DNA from: Colwellia sp. PAMC 21821
GTDB lineage: Bacteria > Pseudomonadota > Gammaproteobacteria > Enterobacterales > Alteromonadaceae
Direction: 5' to 3'
Assembly: GCF_002077175.1 (NCBI RefSeq)
Contig: NZ_CP014943.1
Coordinates: 3,844,001-3,908,000 of the forward strand
DNA: 64,000 nt
Below the pieces are notes generated by a model. It saw only the letters and a program-made list of their open reading frames with translations, was not told the DNA's origin and ran no database searches. The position numbers were made by a program, and so were the translations under genes. Below are positions 51,171 through 59,205 of the stretch, piece by piece; position 1 is the stretch's first letter; each line of letters begins with the position of its first letter.

Positions 51171-52858
51171 TAGTCAATTATCTCCATGTTTAATGTCGGT
51201 GAGGGGGTTGTGCGTGCTATGGCATGCTCGGATTTACAATCAATAAATGGGTCGTTGTCAATATGATATGCTTTTGATTTAACTGACATGATACTGAGTA
51301 AAGTATCAAAAACATTGTCATGACTCATCGGTGCTTTAGATAATGCACTTAAGCATTGTGTATTAAAATCAGTTTGCATTGGATCAGTCCAGTAGATCAT
51401 AGGCACATGAGTTTGTTCCTCGGGCGCAAAAGCATAAGGTAGGCCATGTAAATAGACACCACTTTCACCTAATGATTCACCATGATCTGATATATAAAGT
51501 AGCGATGATTCAATATTATCTTTTTTATCTAAAGTACTTAATGCATTAATAACTTTTGACAATACAAGATCAGTATACGCAATAGTATTATCGTAAGTAT
51601 TAATAAGTTGCTCTTGGCTGCAGTTTTGAATGTCACTGCGTTGACAGTCAGGTGTAAAAACGCTTTTTTCTTTTGGGTATCGTTTAAAATAGGTTGGGCC
51701 ATGCGAGCCGATCATATGCAAGACAATAAGTGTGTTTTCATGGCTTAGGTTATTCAGTTTATTTTTTAATGGCGCTAACAACGCTTCATCAAAACAATAC
51801 TCACCATCACATAAAGGGTTAGATTTATCGGTATCAACCTGTATGGTTTTTACACGGGTACAAACGCCTTTACAACTGCCATTATTATTGCTGATCCATA
51901 GCACATCAGCACCGGCTAAATTTATCAAATCTATTACGTTTTGTTGAGCCGTTGCCGTGCGTTTGCTGTAGTTGCTTTTATCTAATCTTGAGAACATACA
52001 TGGTACTGAAACCGCTGTCGCCGTACCGCATGAACTCATATTTGAAAACGATATTACTCCTTGTTGTTCAGTATATTGATTGGTCGGCTTAGTATAGCCA
52101 TTAAGTGAAAAACTCTGCGCCCGCGCTGTTTCTCCTAACACCATAACCGTGACATGTTTGCGAGAGTTGTCGCGCACTATGGAAGGTACTGTATCTAAGA
52201 CCTTAAACTTTAACGGCGGATAAAAGTAATGATTACGGACAAATTTATAGGAAGCCACTGTCATTTTATATGGGGTTATATAACCCAGCAAGTCTCTATT
52301 ATTTCTGCCAACCGATGCATAGTTTGAATAAAATAGACTGGCGATTAAAAGGACTACCCCAAAGCTGTAGGTAATAATTTTTAAACGGCTTAATAATTCT
52401 TTGAAAAAGGGCTTATAGCTCAACTTTACTTTATAGATAATAAATGAGGGTAAGAGACCAAAAAATAAGAAAAACAAAGTACCAGGCAAGTTAATATAAG
52501 AAAGTGCTTCGGCCGAGTCTGTTTCAATCGTATTTTGTACCATGCCGTAATCAAAAACGATTCCGTAAGTAATGGTGCCGTAAAATATAAGTGATGAAAT
52601 AACTACCGTGGTAATAAGCAGTGGTTTAGTGAGCCAGCGAAATGCAAATAGGCCTTGAATAATCATGGTTAACGATAATAAAAATACAGGTAGTGACATT
52701 AAAAAAAGTGAATCATAATTATCTAATGTGGTAATGACCTTGGTCGCTTTAATTAAAAAAGGCAGATTTAAAATCAAAGCGATATAGCAGCAGGTAAAAA
52801 ATAACAATTGGTTGGTTGTAATAGTTAAGTTTTTAAAATAGAAGATGATATTTTTCAT
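51170..52858 (-). CDS. eptA: Lipid A phosphoethanolamine transferase EptA (MCR-like)
   Basis: 562 residues; five transmembrane helices in the first 180, then a periplasmic sulfatase-fold domain. VLGETARAQSFSLNGY gives metal ligand Glu243 and SCGTATAVSVPCMFS gives the nucleophile Thr281. LYISDHGESLGESGVYLHGL has the remaining zinc ligands (Asp, His), with paired Cys forming disulfides. These blocks are very close to the same blocks in MCR/EptA proteins. It adds phosphoethanolamine to lipid A phosphates, lowering net negative charge and affinity for cationic peptides. It is followed directly by dgkA and preceded upstream by a PmrAB-type pair. Confidence 0.94.
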   Translation of the reverse strand: MKNIIFYFKNLTITTNQLLFFTCCYIALILNLPFLIKATKVITTLDNYDSLFLMSLPVFLLSLTMIIQGLFAFRWLTKPLLITTVVISSLIFYGTITYGIVFDYGMVQNTIETDSAEALSYINLPGTLFFLFFGLLPSFIIYKVKLSYKPFFKELLSRLKIITYSFGVVLLIASLFYSNYASVGRNNRDLLGYITPYKMTVASYKFVRNHYFYPPLKFKVLDTVPSIVRDNSRKHVTVMVLGETARAQSFSLNGYTKPTNQYTEQQGVISFSNMSSCGTATAVSVPCMFSRLDKSNYSKRTATAQQNVIDLINLAGADVLWISNNNGSCKGVCTRVKTIQVDTDKSNPLCDGEYCFDEALLAPLKNKLNNLSHENTLIVLHMIGSHGPTYFKRYPKEKSVFTPDCQRSDIQNCSQEQLINTYDNTIAYTDLVLSKVINALSTLDKKDNIESSLLYISDHGESLGESGVYLHGLPYAFAPEEQTHVPMIYWTDPMQTDFNTQCLSALSKAPMSHDNVFDTLLSIMSVKSKAYHIDNDPFIDCKSEHAIARTTPSPTLNMEIID

Positions 52859-53406
52859 TTATATACCCCCATATATAAGCATTGATCTTTTAAACGAAAT
52901 GCCTTGTTATTTTCTTTAGGGATAGAGAAAAGGGGGGGATTACATCTAGATTAATAACGCTAGATTTACTTGCGTGTTTTGATGTTCTATCAGTACCTGA
53001 AGCCAATTTGTTTTTCTCCTTTATAAAAAGAGAAACAGCAAAATGCTCATCATTTTCACCTGAGTTTGCTTGGTGATTATTCAACAATAAAGCTAGTAGG
53101 TAAAATCGTAGATTTTCGCTTGTTTTTATAATAATGAAGTTGACGCAATTGTTCATGAGTATTGAGTCTTCATTGTTACGTTTAAAGGTTAAAATTGAAA
53201 AAAGTTTGAGGGGATATGTCATATAAATACCTATTGATAAGTGTTTATATGTTAAGTCACTAAACTTAAGAAAAGCTTAGCGTAAACTGATAATTAGCTT
53301 AGATTAAACTTAAAATAGTATAATCAATAATCAATAAGCAGGGAGTCACATGCCAAATTGTTAATCGACTTCATTAAGAACACCGGCAGTCAGCAGCTAC
53401 GACTGA
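52859..53406 (-). other. Spacer upstream of eptA
   Basis: 548 bases between the sensor kinase gene and eptA. It holds one doubtful small open frame (52890-53222). The eptA promoter and any response-regulator boxes should be here; TTAAG/CTTAAG direct and inverted repeats cluster at about 53250-53300 (CTAAACTTAAG, GCTTAGCG, TTAGATTAAACTTAAA), similar in kind to PmrA half-sites (CTTAAG). Confidence 0.45.
52890..53222 (-). CDS. Doubtful small open reading frame
   Basis: 110 codons with no recognisable family. A middle section (NNHQANSGENDEHFAVSLFI) looks protein-like, but the C-terminal part is low-complexity polar. The ribosome site is poor (TAGG ten bases before the ATG). It may be a real short gene in the eptA transcript or only leader sequence. 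I keep it at low confidence. Confidence 0.25.
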   Translation of the reverse strand: MTYPLKLFSILTFKRNNEDSILMNNCVNFIIIKTSENLRFYLLALLLNNHQANSGENDEHFAVSLFIKEKNKLASGTDRTSKHASKSSVINLDVIPPFSLSLKKITRHFV

Positions 53407-54831
53407 TCATAATATAATGGTAAAGGTAATTTCTTTTTCTGCTGACATAGTTACATCCAAATTGGCCGATATTTTTTCACAATAAGACTTAACAATAGCT
53501 AGACCAAGACCATATCTTTCCGCCGATGTACGAGACGAATCTTTTTGCCATAAAGGTTCGAAAAACAAGGCTAGGTCAGCGTCAGAGTAATCATGTTGAC
53601 AAGCATTAGAAATCTTTATCATGACTTTATTATCATTAGAATATGGTGCAACGATAATCGATATTGGTGTTAAAGCAGGGCTATAGAATAAGGCATTATT
53701 GATCACGTTCGACAATATAGTGGTTAACGCAAATTCATTGGTATTGATTTTCGTACATGTCTGATCAAAATTAATATTAATAGACCGATTGTTTTTATTT
53801 TCTAATGCTAAGACTGAATTGACTAGCTGCGCTAAGTTCACTTGCTGATTTTCTAGAGCAATATGGGTGTTACTTTTTTGTAATAACAAAATACCATTGA
53901 CAATATTGCGTAAACGTTCAGTAATCGTAAGGACATCAGTCTTAAAGCTTTCCGATAATTGTTTTTCATGGGGAAACTTTATCGCTACTTCACTTAAGTT
54001 TAATAACTCTGCAATTGGCGTTTTTAATTCATGAGCAATATCTGAAGTGATTCTTTTTTCTCTGGAATAGAGCACTTTATTTTCACTGATAAAGTGGTTA
54101 ATGCCATTGGCAATCGTAATGAGCTCTTCTGGCATGTTACTGGTATTTATCTCGCTGACTTCAGAATTTAAATTGATTTGTTTTAGTTCGCTATTCAGTT
54201 GTGCAATGGGCTTTAACCCGCGTTCAACGACATTAGAAACAATGATTCTTACCGCGATAATAGCGGTAATTGAAGTGAATATAAAAATAATATCAACAAA
54301 CCATAGGATTTGATTTAAACCTTCGGTGCTTATGGCATACGCTAGTTCCATTGACTTTTGGCTTTTGGAAAATTGTGCAACAGTTATGCCGTTATCTTCT
54401 CTAACATCGCTATCTATTTGCGGTATAAATTTTGTAAATAGCATTTTTCCTGATCGACCATCAGGTAAAGTAATATCAGTTATTAGTGAGTGATTAGTGC
54501 CAAGTTCTACTTTGGGTAACTCATTAATGTCAAAAAGCTCTAGCGTTTTAGACCGTTCAAAGATTTTGTTATCAAGCCATAATTGAAAATATTCAGGGTC
54601 ATTAACACCAGAAAATTCCGGCATAAATTCATCTGCAAAATCAAAATCAATTTCATGAGTATCTTCGCTCACTAAGGTCGTGAGCAATCCGACTTTATTC
54701 ACCATTGCACGATCAAATTCGCCACTGATCCAAGTATCGACTGCAATGTCGGTAAGTAAGAAAATGGCAACTAATAATAGTGATACTGAAATTGACAAAT
54801 AACGGCTTAATTTTTTCTTAATAGAAATCAT
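53407..54831 (-). CDS. Sensor histidine kinase (PmrB/QseC type)
   Basis: 474 residues. Transmembrane helix 1 is about 14-34, then a periplasmic domain to about 172 rich in acidic residues (DFDFADEFMPEF), and helix 2 about 174-198. A HAMP-like linker follows, and the H-box SDIAHELKTPIAE gives His267. NNALFYS is the N-box, and FFEPLWQKDSS and RYGLGLAIVKSY are the F and G boxes. The acidic patch in the sensor domain resembles the Fe3+/cation-binding ExxE idea of PmrB (inference). It is nine bases after the response regulator gene and upstream of eptA-dgkA. Confidence 0.9.
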   Translation of the reverse strand: MISIKKKLSRYLSISVSLLLVAIFLLTDIAVDTWISGEFDRAMVNKVGLLTTLVSEDTHEIDFDFADEFMPEFSGVNDPEYFQLWLDNKIFERSKTLELFDINELPKVELGTNHSLITDITLPDGRSGKMLFTKFIPQIDSDVREDNGITVAQFSKSQKSMELAYAISTEGLNQILWFVDIIFIFTSITAIIAVRIIVSNVVERGLKPIAQLNSELKQINLNSEVSEINTSNMPEELITIANGINHFISENKVLYSREKRITSDIAHELKTPIAELLNLSEVAIKFPHEKQLSESFKTDVLTITERLRNIVNGILLLQKSNTHIALENQQVNLAQLVNSVLALENKNNRSININFDQTCTKINTNEFALTTILSNVINNALFYSPALTPISIIVAPYSNDNKVMIKISNACQHDYSDADLALFFEPLWQKDSSRTSAERYGLGLAIVKSYCEKISANLDVTMSAEKEITFTIIL

Positions 54832-54840
54832 TTACAGGTC

Positions 54841-55506
54841 TCAACAAAAATAGCCGAAGCCACGCTTGGTTTTAATAGGCAAGTCATGGCCGAGTAATTT
54901 AACTTTTTTTCTCGCTGTCGATAGATGTGCTTCTATTGAGTTCTTCGCAACAGCATCATATTGTCCGGCTAAATATTCACTTAATTTTTCTGGCGATATG
55001 ACTTTACCTTGGTTGGTAAATAAACACTCAACCAACTTGTATTCATTGGGGGTCAAATTTGCGTCTATGCCATCACAAAATAATTGCTTTAAGTGCAGAT
55101 CTAATGAAAACAAGCCGATATTAATTTTACTATCACTTACGTTTAAGGAGCCTCTGCGCATTAGGCAAAGTAAGCGGACATGAAGTTCGTCGAATGAAAA
55201 TGGTTTGGTAAGGTAATCGTCTGCGCCGTTGAGTAAACCTTCAATTTTATCTTCGGTGAGATCGCGAGCAGATAATATTAAAACTCGCAGATCTTTATTG
55301 GCTTTTCTGATCGCTTTTAATATCGCTGTGCCATCGACAGAAGGGAGCATTAAATCAAGAATAAGCAGAGAATAGTCGCCCGCTAAGGCCATACTCAGGC
55401 CTTCTGAGCCGTCTCCAGTATCATCAACGGTATAGCCTAAGTTTGATAAGCCAATTTTTAAGCTTCTTCGCAGAGATGTTGAATCCTCTATAATTAATAC
55501 TTTCAA
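54841..55506 (-). CDS. OmpR/PmrA-type response regulator
   Basis: 221 residues. Receiver domain: IIEDS (acidic pair), LLILDLMLPSVDG (phospho-Asp51), LSARD and YLTKPFS (Lys about 101). A winged-helix output domain occupies about 125-221 (LTPNEYKLVECLFTNQGKVI, KTKRGFGYF). It is the first gene of a two-gene operon with the kinase downstream (gap nine bases). The partner pair and the nearby eptA-dgkA suggest it controls lipid A modification, as PmrA does. Its own promoter lies in 55507-55680. Confidence 0.93.
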   Translation of the reverse strand: MKVLIIEDSTSLRRSLKIGLSNLGYTVDDTGDGSEGLSMALAGDYSLLILDLMLPSVDGTAILKAIRKANKDLRVLILSARDLTEDKIEGLLNGADDYLTKPFSFDELHVRLLCLMRRGSLNVSDSKINIGLFSLDLHLKQLFCDGIDANLTPNEYKLVECLFTNQGKVISPEKLSEYLAGQYDAVAKNSIEAHLSTARKKVKLLGHDLPIKTKRGFGYFC

Positions 55507-55680
55507 GGGTAACCTGCTTTATAGAAATGTTATTAACCACAAGATACCAGACTAAACTTAAGATTTGCTGATTTTTCACTGAAATTATTGTGCGTATTTA
55601 AAATAATATGCTTACAAACTAGCAAGTAAATAACAAATGAAATGGTACTGACTCAAGATGCGAAGCTGTTATCAATATTT

Positions 55681-55745
55681 TAAAATCAAAGCTTAAAATC
55701 AAAGCTTAAAATCAAGGTTCTAAATCAAGGCTATAAAATAGCGCT
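55681..55745 (+). repeat. 13-base imperfect tandem array
   Basis: TAAAATCAAAGCT occurs twice exactly and then as two diverged units (TAAAATCAAGGTTC, TAAATCAAGGCTAT), followed by GCTTTAAACCTGA duplications to about 55775. It lies in the gap between the response regulator promoter and mntP. Confidence 0.8.
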
Positions 55746-55792
55746 TTAAACCTGAGCTTTAAACCTGACTTTTAAACATAAGCTAGGAAATA

Positions 55793-56332
55793 TTAGATTA
55801 AGAGTATTTTTATGGCGATGAGTATTAAGACAATACCCCCCAGTAATTCAGCTTTACTTTCAAGCCTGGTGCCACTTTTAGCGCCGACATACACGCCGAA
55901 GATACTAAAGAAAAAAGTGGTTATACCTATAATGGCACAAGCGATAAGCGGGTTTACATCAAGTAGTGTTAGAGAGAAGCCAGCTGCCATAGCATCTATG
56001 CTGGTGGCTATTGCAAGTACTAACATGATTCTGTGGGTGACTTTTGCTATGTCTTCTTCTATGCCATCTGAACATGATTCATAGATCATTTTACCGCCAA
56101 TTAAGAGTAAAAGGAAAAATGCGACCCAAGGAGCATAAGCTTCTATCCAACCAAAAAGACCTCTACCACCCATATAACCAATTAACGGCATTAAGCCTTG
56201 AAAGAAGCCAAAATATAAACCACATGCCATCGCAAGTGAGGCTTTGTTCTGGGTGTTTTTAGAGCCTAATCCTATTGATACAGCAAATGCATCCATACTT
56301 AATGCTAACGCAAGAATAACAATTTCAAACAT
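55793..56332 (-). CDS. mntP: Manganese efflux protein MntP
   Basis: 179 residues (E. coli 188), six hydrophobic helices, inner-membrane Mn2+ exporter. [17 protein letters not shown] and [17 protein letters not shown] contain the conserved Asp residues of helices 1 and 4, and GGKMIYES lies in helix 3. In E. coli mntP is controlled by MntR and a yybP-ykoY Mn2+ riboswitch. I looked upstream (56333-56470, minus strand) and saw no convincing yybP-ykoY core, so regulation may differ here. Confidence 0.93.
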   Translation of the reverse strand: MFEIVILALALSMDAFAVSIGLGSKNTQNKASLAMACGLYFGFFQGLMPLIGYMGGRGLFGWIEAYAPWVAFFLLLLIGGKMIYESCSDGIEEDIAKVTHRIMLVLAIATSIDAMAAGFSLTLLDVNPLIACAIIGITTFFFSIFGVYVGAKSGTRLESKAELLGGIVLILIAIKILLI

Positions 56333-56665
56333 TTTCCAACTTCCAATGACTATAGTATTTTTATAATGAAGATATGCCGCGGTAAATTATTTGATAGTTA
56401 ATTTAGACGATTAGCGACTATTAATGCCTGTGAGGCACGCTACATTTATTTCGTCATGTTATGACAAAATGGCTGCTATCAAAATTTGGCAAGATACTAT
56501 AGCTTTGTATATTTGATATCAAGTAGGGAAGATAATTTCACCTGAAATTGTCAGTATATATCGATGAAGGGCCTGATACTTATATCAGATGGAAAAGTAT
56601 TACATTGAATATAAACAGCAGTTATGCGAACATATTCTGGAATTAACTTATGTTGTTGGTAACTC
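56333..56665 (+). promoter_or_regulatory. Divergent control region mntP | copper operon
   Basis: 333 bases between two metal-handling genes transcribed apart, presumably holding both promoters. TGACGAAATAA on the minus strand and CCTGATACTTATATCAGATGG (shortened: CTGATA...TATCAG, 56572-56588) on the plus strand are short palindromic sequences. The latter could be a regulator site about 80 bases before the first copper-operon gene. No CueR/CusR consensus could be assigned. Confidence 0.4.
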
Positions 56666-57073
56666 GTGGCTTCAAACTTCTCTAAAACATTAATGGTATT
56701 GCTAATATGTTTGTCCTTTGTGGGTCAAGCAATGGCGTCTACTATTATGTCTTACCATATGATGGGTATGGCTAGTATGAGTGGGATGAAGAGTATGAAT
56801 AGCCAAGCAGAAGTCGTACTTCAAGATATGCCAATGATGGATCACAGTCATCATAATATGTCTGGCGATTCGGCTACGTCTGCAGACTCAACAGAAGATT
56901 GCTGCAATACAATATGTAACTGTTTTACCGGTGGTTGCACAAGTATTGCTGCGTTAATTAAGAACGTCGGTAATAGTCCACTTGTTGATAACGCACCTAA
57001 AATACTTTCTTTCTCTCGTTTGGCACTCAGCCAACAGCCTAAATCTCTTTATCGTCCTCCAATATTAAGTTAA
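56666..57073 (+). CDS. Exported Met/His/Cys-rich putative copper-binding protein
   Basis: 135 residues with GTG start and a signal peptide (about 9-24, ending QAMA). The mature N terminus is remarkably rich in Met and His (SYHMMGMASMSGMKSMN, then MPMMDHSHHNMS), followed by CCNTICNCFTGGC. Such clusters bind Cu(I)/Ag(I) in the periplasm. It is not a family I can name; it resembles in composition the small secreted proteins that often head copper operons (CopL-like). An internal ATG at 56693 is a possible start but would shorten the signal peptide. It heads the cus operon. Confidence 0.7.
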   Translation: MASNFSKTLMVLLICLSFVGQAMASTIMSYHMMGMASMSGMKSMNSQAEVVLQDMPMMDHSHHNMSGDSATSADSTEDCCNTICNCFTGGCTSIAALIKNVGNSPLVDNAPKILSFSRLALSQQPKSLYRPPILS

Positions 57074-57223
57074 CTACAGAATAAGTGTGTCCAAAATTTG
57101 GCTCATTTATGTTTTATCACTCTGTATTAGGCTTTTTTGAGTTCGTATTTGTAGAAAATACTTATCTAACCTCAATAATAATAACCTAATTAATTAAAAA
57201 TTTAACATCCAATTGGGTGGGTT

Positions 57224-57748
57224 ATGTTTACAAAAAAATTTACGTTAAAAGTTATTGCTACCTTTGTTGTAGTTTTCTCACTTGCCAGCTGTACTGACGA
57301 AAACGCCATTTCTAAAGCTATAGAACCCGTAAAGGCTTTACCACAAACAGTAGAGCTAGCGGTTTATAAAAGTCCTTCCTGCGGTTGCTGTAAAAAATGG
57401 ATCAGTCATATCAATGAACATGGCTTTGAATCTAAGGCTCACAGCTTTGATGACTTCCCAGACATTAAAGATGAGAAAGGCATACAGCCAAGGTATCGTT
57501 CTTGTCATACCGCAATTTCAAAAGATGGTTATGCCTTTGAAGGGCATGTACCAGCAAAGTTTATTCATCAATTTATGCAAGAAACACACAAAGATGATGT
57601 TATCGGCTTGTCTGTTCCCGCTATGCCAGTAGGCAGCCCTGGTATGGAAGTTGGTGATAAATTTCAGCCTTATCGGGTCTTATTATTGAAGTTGGATGGT
57701 AGCTATGAAATTTATGCCAATGTTCAATCTTATGAGGAACAGTTTTAA
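57224..57748 (+). CDS. DUF411 metal-binding lipoprotein
   Basis: 174 residues with lipobox LASC (Cys23). The DUF411 domain shows VYKSPSCGCCKKWISHINEHG (CGCC metal/thiol site, shortened), RSCHTAISKDGYAFEGHVPA and GLSVPAMPVGSPGME. DUF411 proteins recur in copper and silver resistance clusters and are thought to bind Cu(I) through the Cys and Met residues; some show thioredoxin-like spacing. The stop overlaps the cusC ATG (TAATG), so it is co-translated with the pump genes. Confidence 0.88.
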   Translation: MFTKKFTLKVIATFVVVFSLASCTDENAISKAIEPVKALPQTVELAVYKSPSCGCCKKWISHINEHGFESKAHSFDDFPDIKDEKGIQPRYRSCHTAISKDGYAFEGHVPAKFIHQFMQETHKDDVIGLSVPAMPVGSPGMEVGDKFQPYRVLLLKLDGSYEIYANVQSYEEQF

Positions 57749-59205
57749 TGATTAAGCAAAACGATAATAGCAAGCTTGTGCTCAAATTTGGTGCAAGTCT
57801 TCTCGCTATTTCTGTTTTTTATGTCAGTGCAGCACAATCACCAGCATTGAATAATAGCGAGGTGTTAACTTTTGAAAAAGCGATTAAAGCCGCGCAAAAA
57901 AATGATCCTTGGTTAACGGGAAACATGCATAAGCAACGCGCAATTGAGTCGATGAGTCATGCGGTAAACACATTACCAGATCCTAAAGTGTCTATTAGCT
58001 TGGCAAATCTGCCGGTAAATGGTTTTGACTTTGGTCAAGAGGGCATGACACAGGCTAAAGTGGGTATTTCACAAATGTTTCCTCGTGGCGATAGCTTAGG
58101 CATTAAAAGCCAGCAGCTAAAAATTCAAAGTGAGGCGTTTCCCTTTCAAAGAAAAGACCGAGAATCAAAAGTTGCGGTGACGGTAGGCAGTTTATGGTTA
58201 GACGCTTATCGAGTTCAGCAAAGTATTGCCTTGATTGAAAAAAATAGATCGCTATTTTTGCAACTTGTCGATGTCGCCGAAGTGAGTTATTCATCGGCTT
58301 TAGGGAAAACTCGTCAGCAAGATATTGTCAGAGCACAGCTTGAATTAACCCGTTTAGAAGACAGATTAAGCCTGTTAGCTCAACAGCAAAACCGCTATGA
58401 AGGCATGCTTTCTCAATGGTTGACTACATTATCTAGTGAAAACACTTCTCAAGACGAAGCTATTTTAGCATCAGACTTTTTTTTGCATAACCTAGTACTT
58501 AGTCAGCAGCTTCCTGAAATAGAACTGTTAAATAATGATTTAGTGGCAAAAAATATCTGGCTCAAACCGATGGAATTGGTGCAGTACTTTGCTAGTCATC
58601 CTGCAGTTTTGGCGGTAGATAAACAAATAAACGCCACTAAAACAGGCATTAATTTGGCGCAGCAAAAATACAAGCCAGAATGGGGCGTAAACGCAAGTTA
58701 TGGTTATCGCAGCGATGATGCAATGGGAAGTAGCAGAGCCGACTTATTCTCTGTTGGGGTAACTTTCGATGTGCCACTGTTTACCGAGAATAGGCAAGAT
58801 AATGAGCTTAAATCAGCCATATCAGAAACAGAAGCGGTGAAAACAGGAAAGATATTATTACTCAGAGAGTTACTGGGCGCTTACTCAAGTGCTAAAGGCA
58901 GATTACTGCGTTTAAAAGAACGACAAAGCCTTTATAGCACAAGATTGCTGCCGCAAATTCATGACCAAGCAGAAGCTTCTTTATCAGCTTATACCAACGA
59001 CGATGGCGACTTTTCTGAAGTTGTTCGCTCACGTATTGCCGTTCTCAATACCGAAATAGACGAGTTAACGCTCAATGTTGAAGAGCAAAAAATACGTTTA
59101 GAATTAAATTATCTGTTTATCGGCAGCCTCAATACTGCAAATACACCAAACAATATGCATATAAGCAATAGCACGCAAGCGGCTGTTGTTTCAGGAAATA
59201 AATAA
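57748..59205 (+). CDS. cusC: Outer-membrane efflux channel of the CusC/TolC family
   Basis: 485 residues; signal peptide about 12-30 (ending VSAAQS). The typical TolC-like repeat follows: DPWLTGNMHKQRAIESMSHA, KVSISLANLPVNG, VTVGSLWLDAYRVQQSIALI, long helices about 190-260 and 320-440, and GVNASYGYRSDDAMGSSRADL in the second half with VTFDVPLFTENRQDNEL. It forms the outer-membrane duct of the Cu+/Ag+ RND pump. No lipobox is visible, unlike E. coli CusC. Start and stop each overlap neighbours by one base, so the three pump genes are translationally coupled. Confidence 0.88.
   Translation: MIKQNDNSKLVLKFGASLLAISVFYVSAAQSPALNNSEVLTFEKAIKAAQKNDPWLTGNMHKQRAIESMSHAVNTLPDPKVSISLANLPVNGFDFGQEGMTQAKVGISQMFPRGDSLGIKSQQLKIQSEAFPFQRKDRESKVAVTVGSLWLDAYRVQQSIALIEKNRSLFLQLVDVAEVSYSSALGKTRQQDIVRAQLELTRLEDRLSLLAQQQNRYEGMLSQWLTTLSSENTSQDEAILASDFFLHNLVLSQQLPEIELLNNDLVAKNIWLKPMELVQYFASHPAVLAVDKQINATKTGINLAQQKYKPEWGVNASYGYRSDDAMGSSRADLFSVGVTFDVPLFTENRQDNELKSAISETEAVKTGKILLLRELLGAYSSAKGRLLRLKERQSLYSTRLLPQIHDQAEASLSAYTNDDGDFSEVVRSRIAVLNTEIDELTLNVEEQKIRLELNYLFIGSLNTANTPNNMHISNSTQAAVVSGNK

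Noticed and set aside
50805..52858. eptA-dgkA as a recently mobilised mcr cassette
   Set aside because: No insertion sequence, inverted repeats or composition change was seen at its borders; it sits in a coherent envelope gene run.
56333..56470. yybP-ykoY manganese riboswitch upstream of mntP
   Set aside because: The leader on the minus strand does not show the conserved loops of that class that I could recognise; a covariance-model search would settle it.
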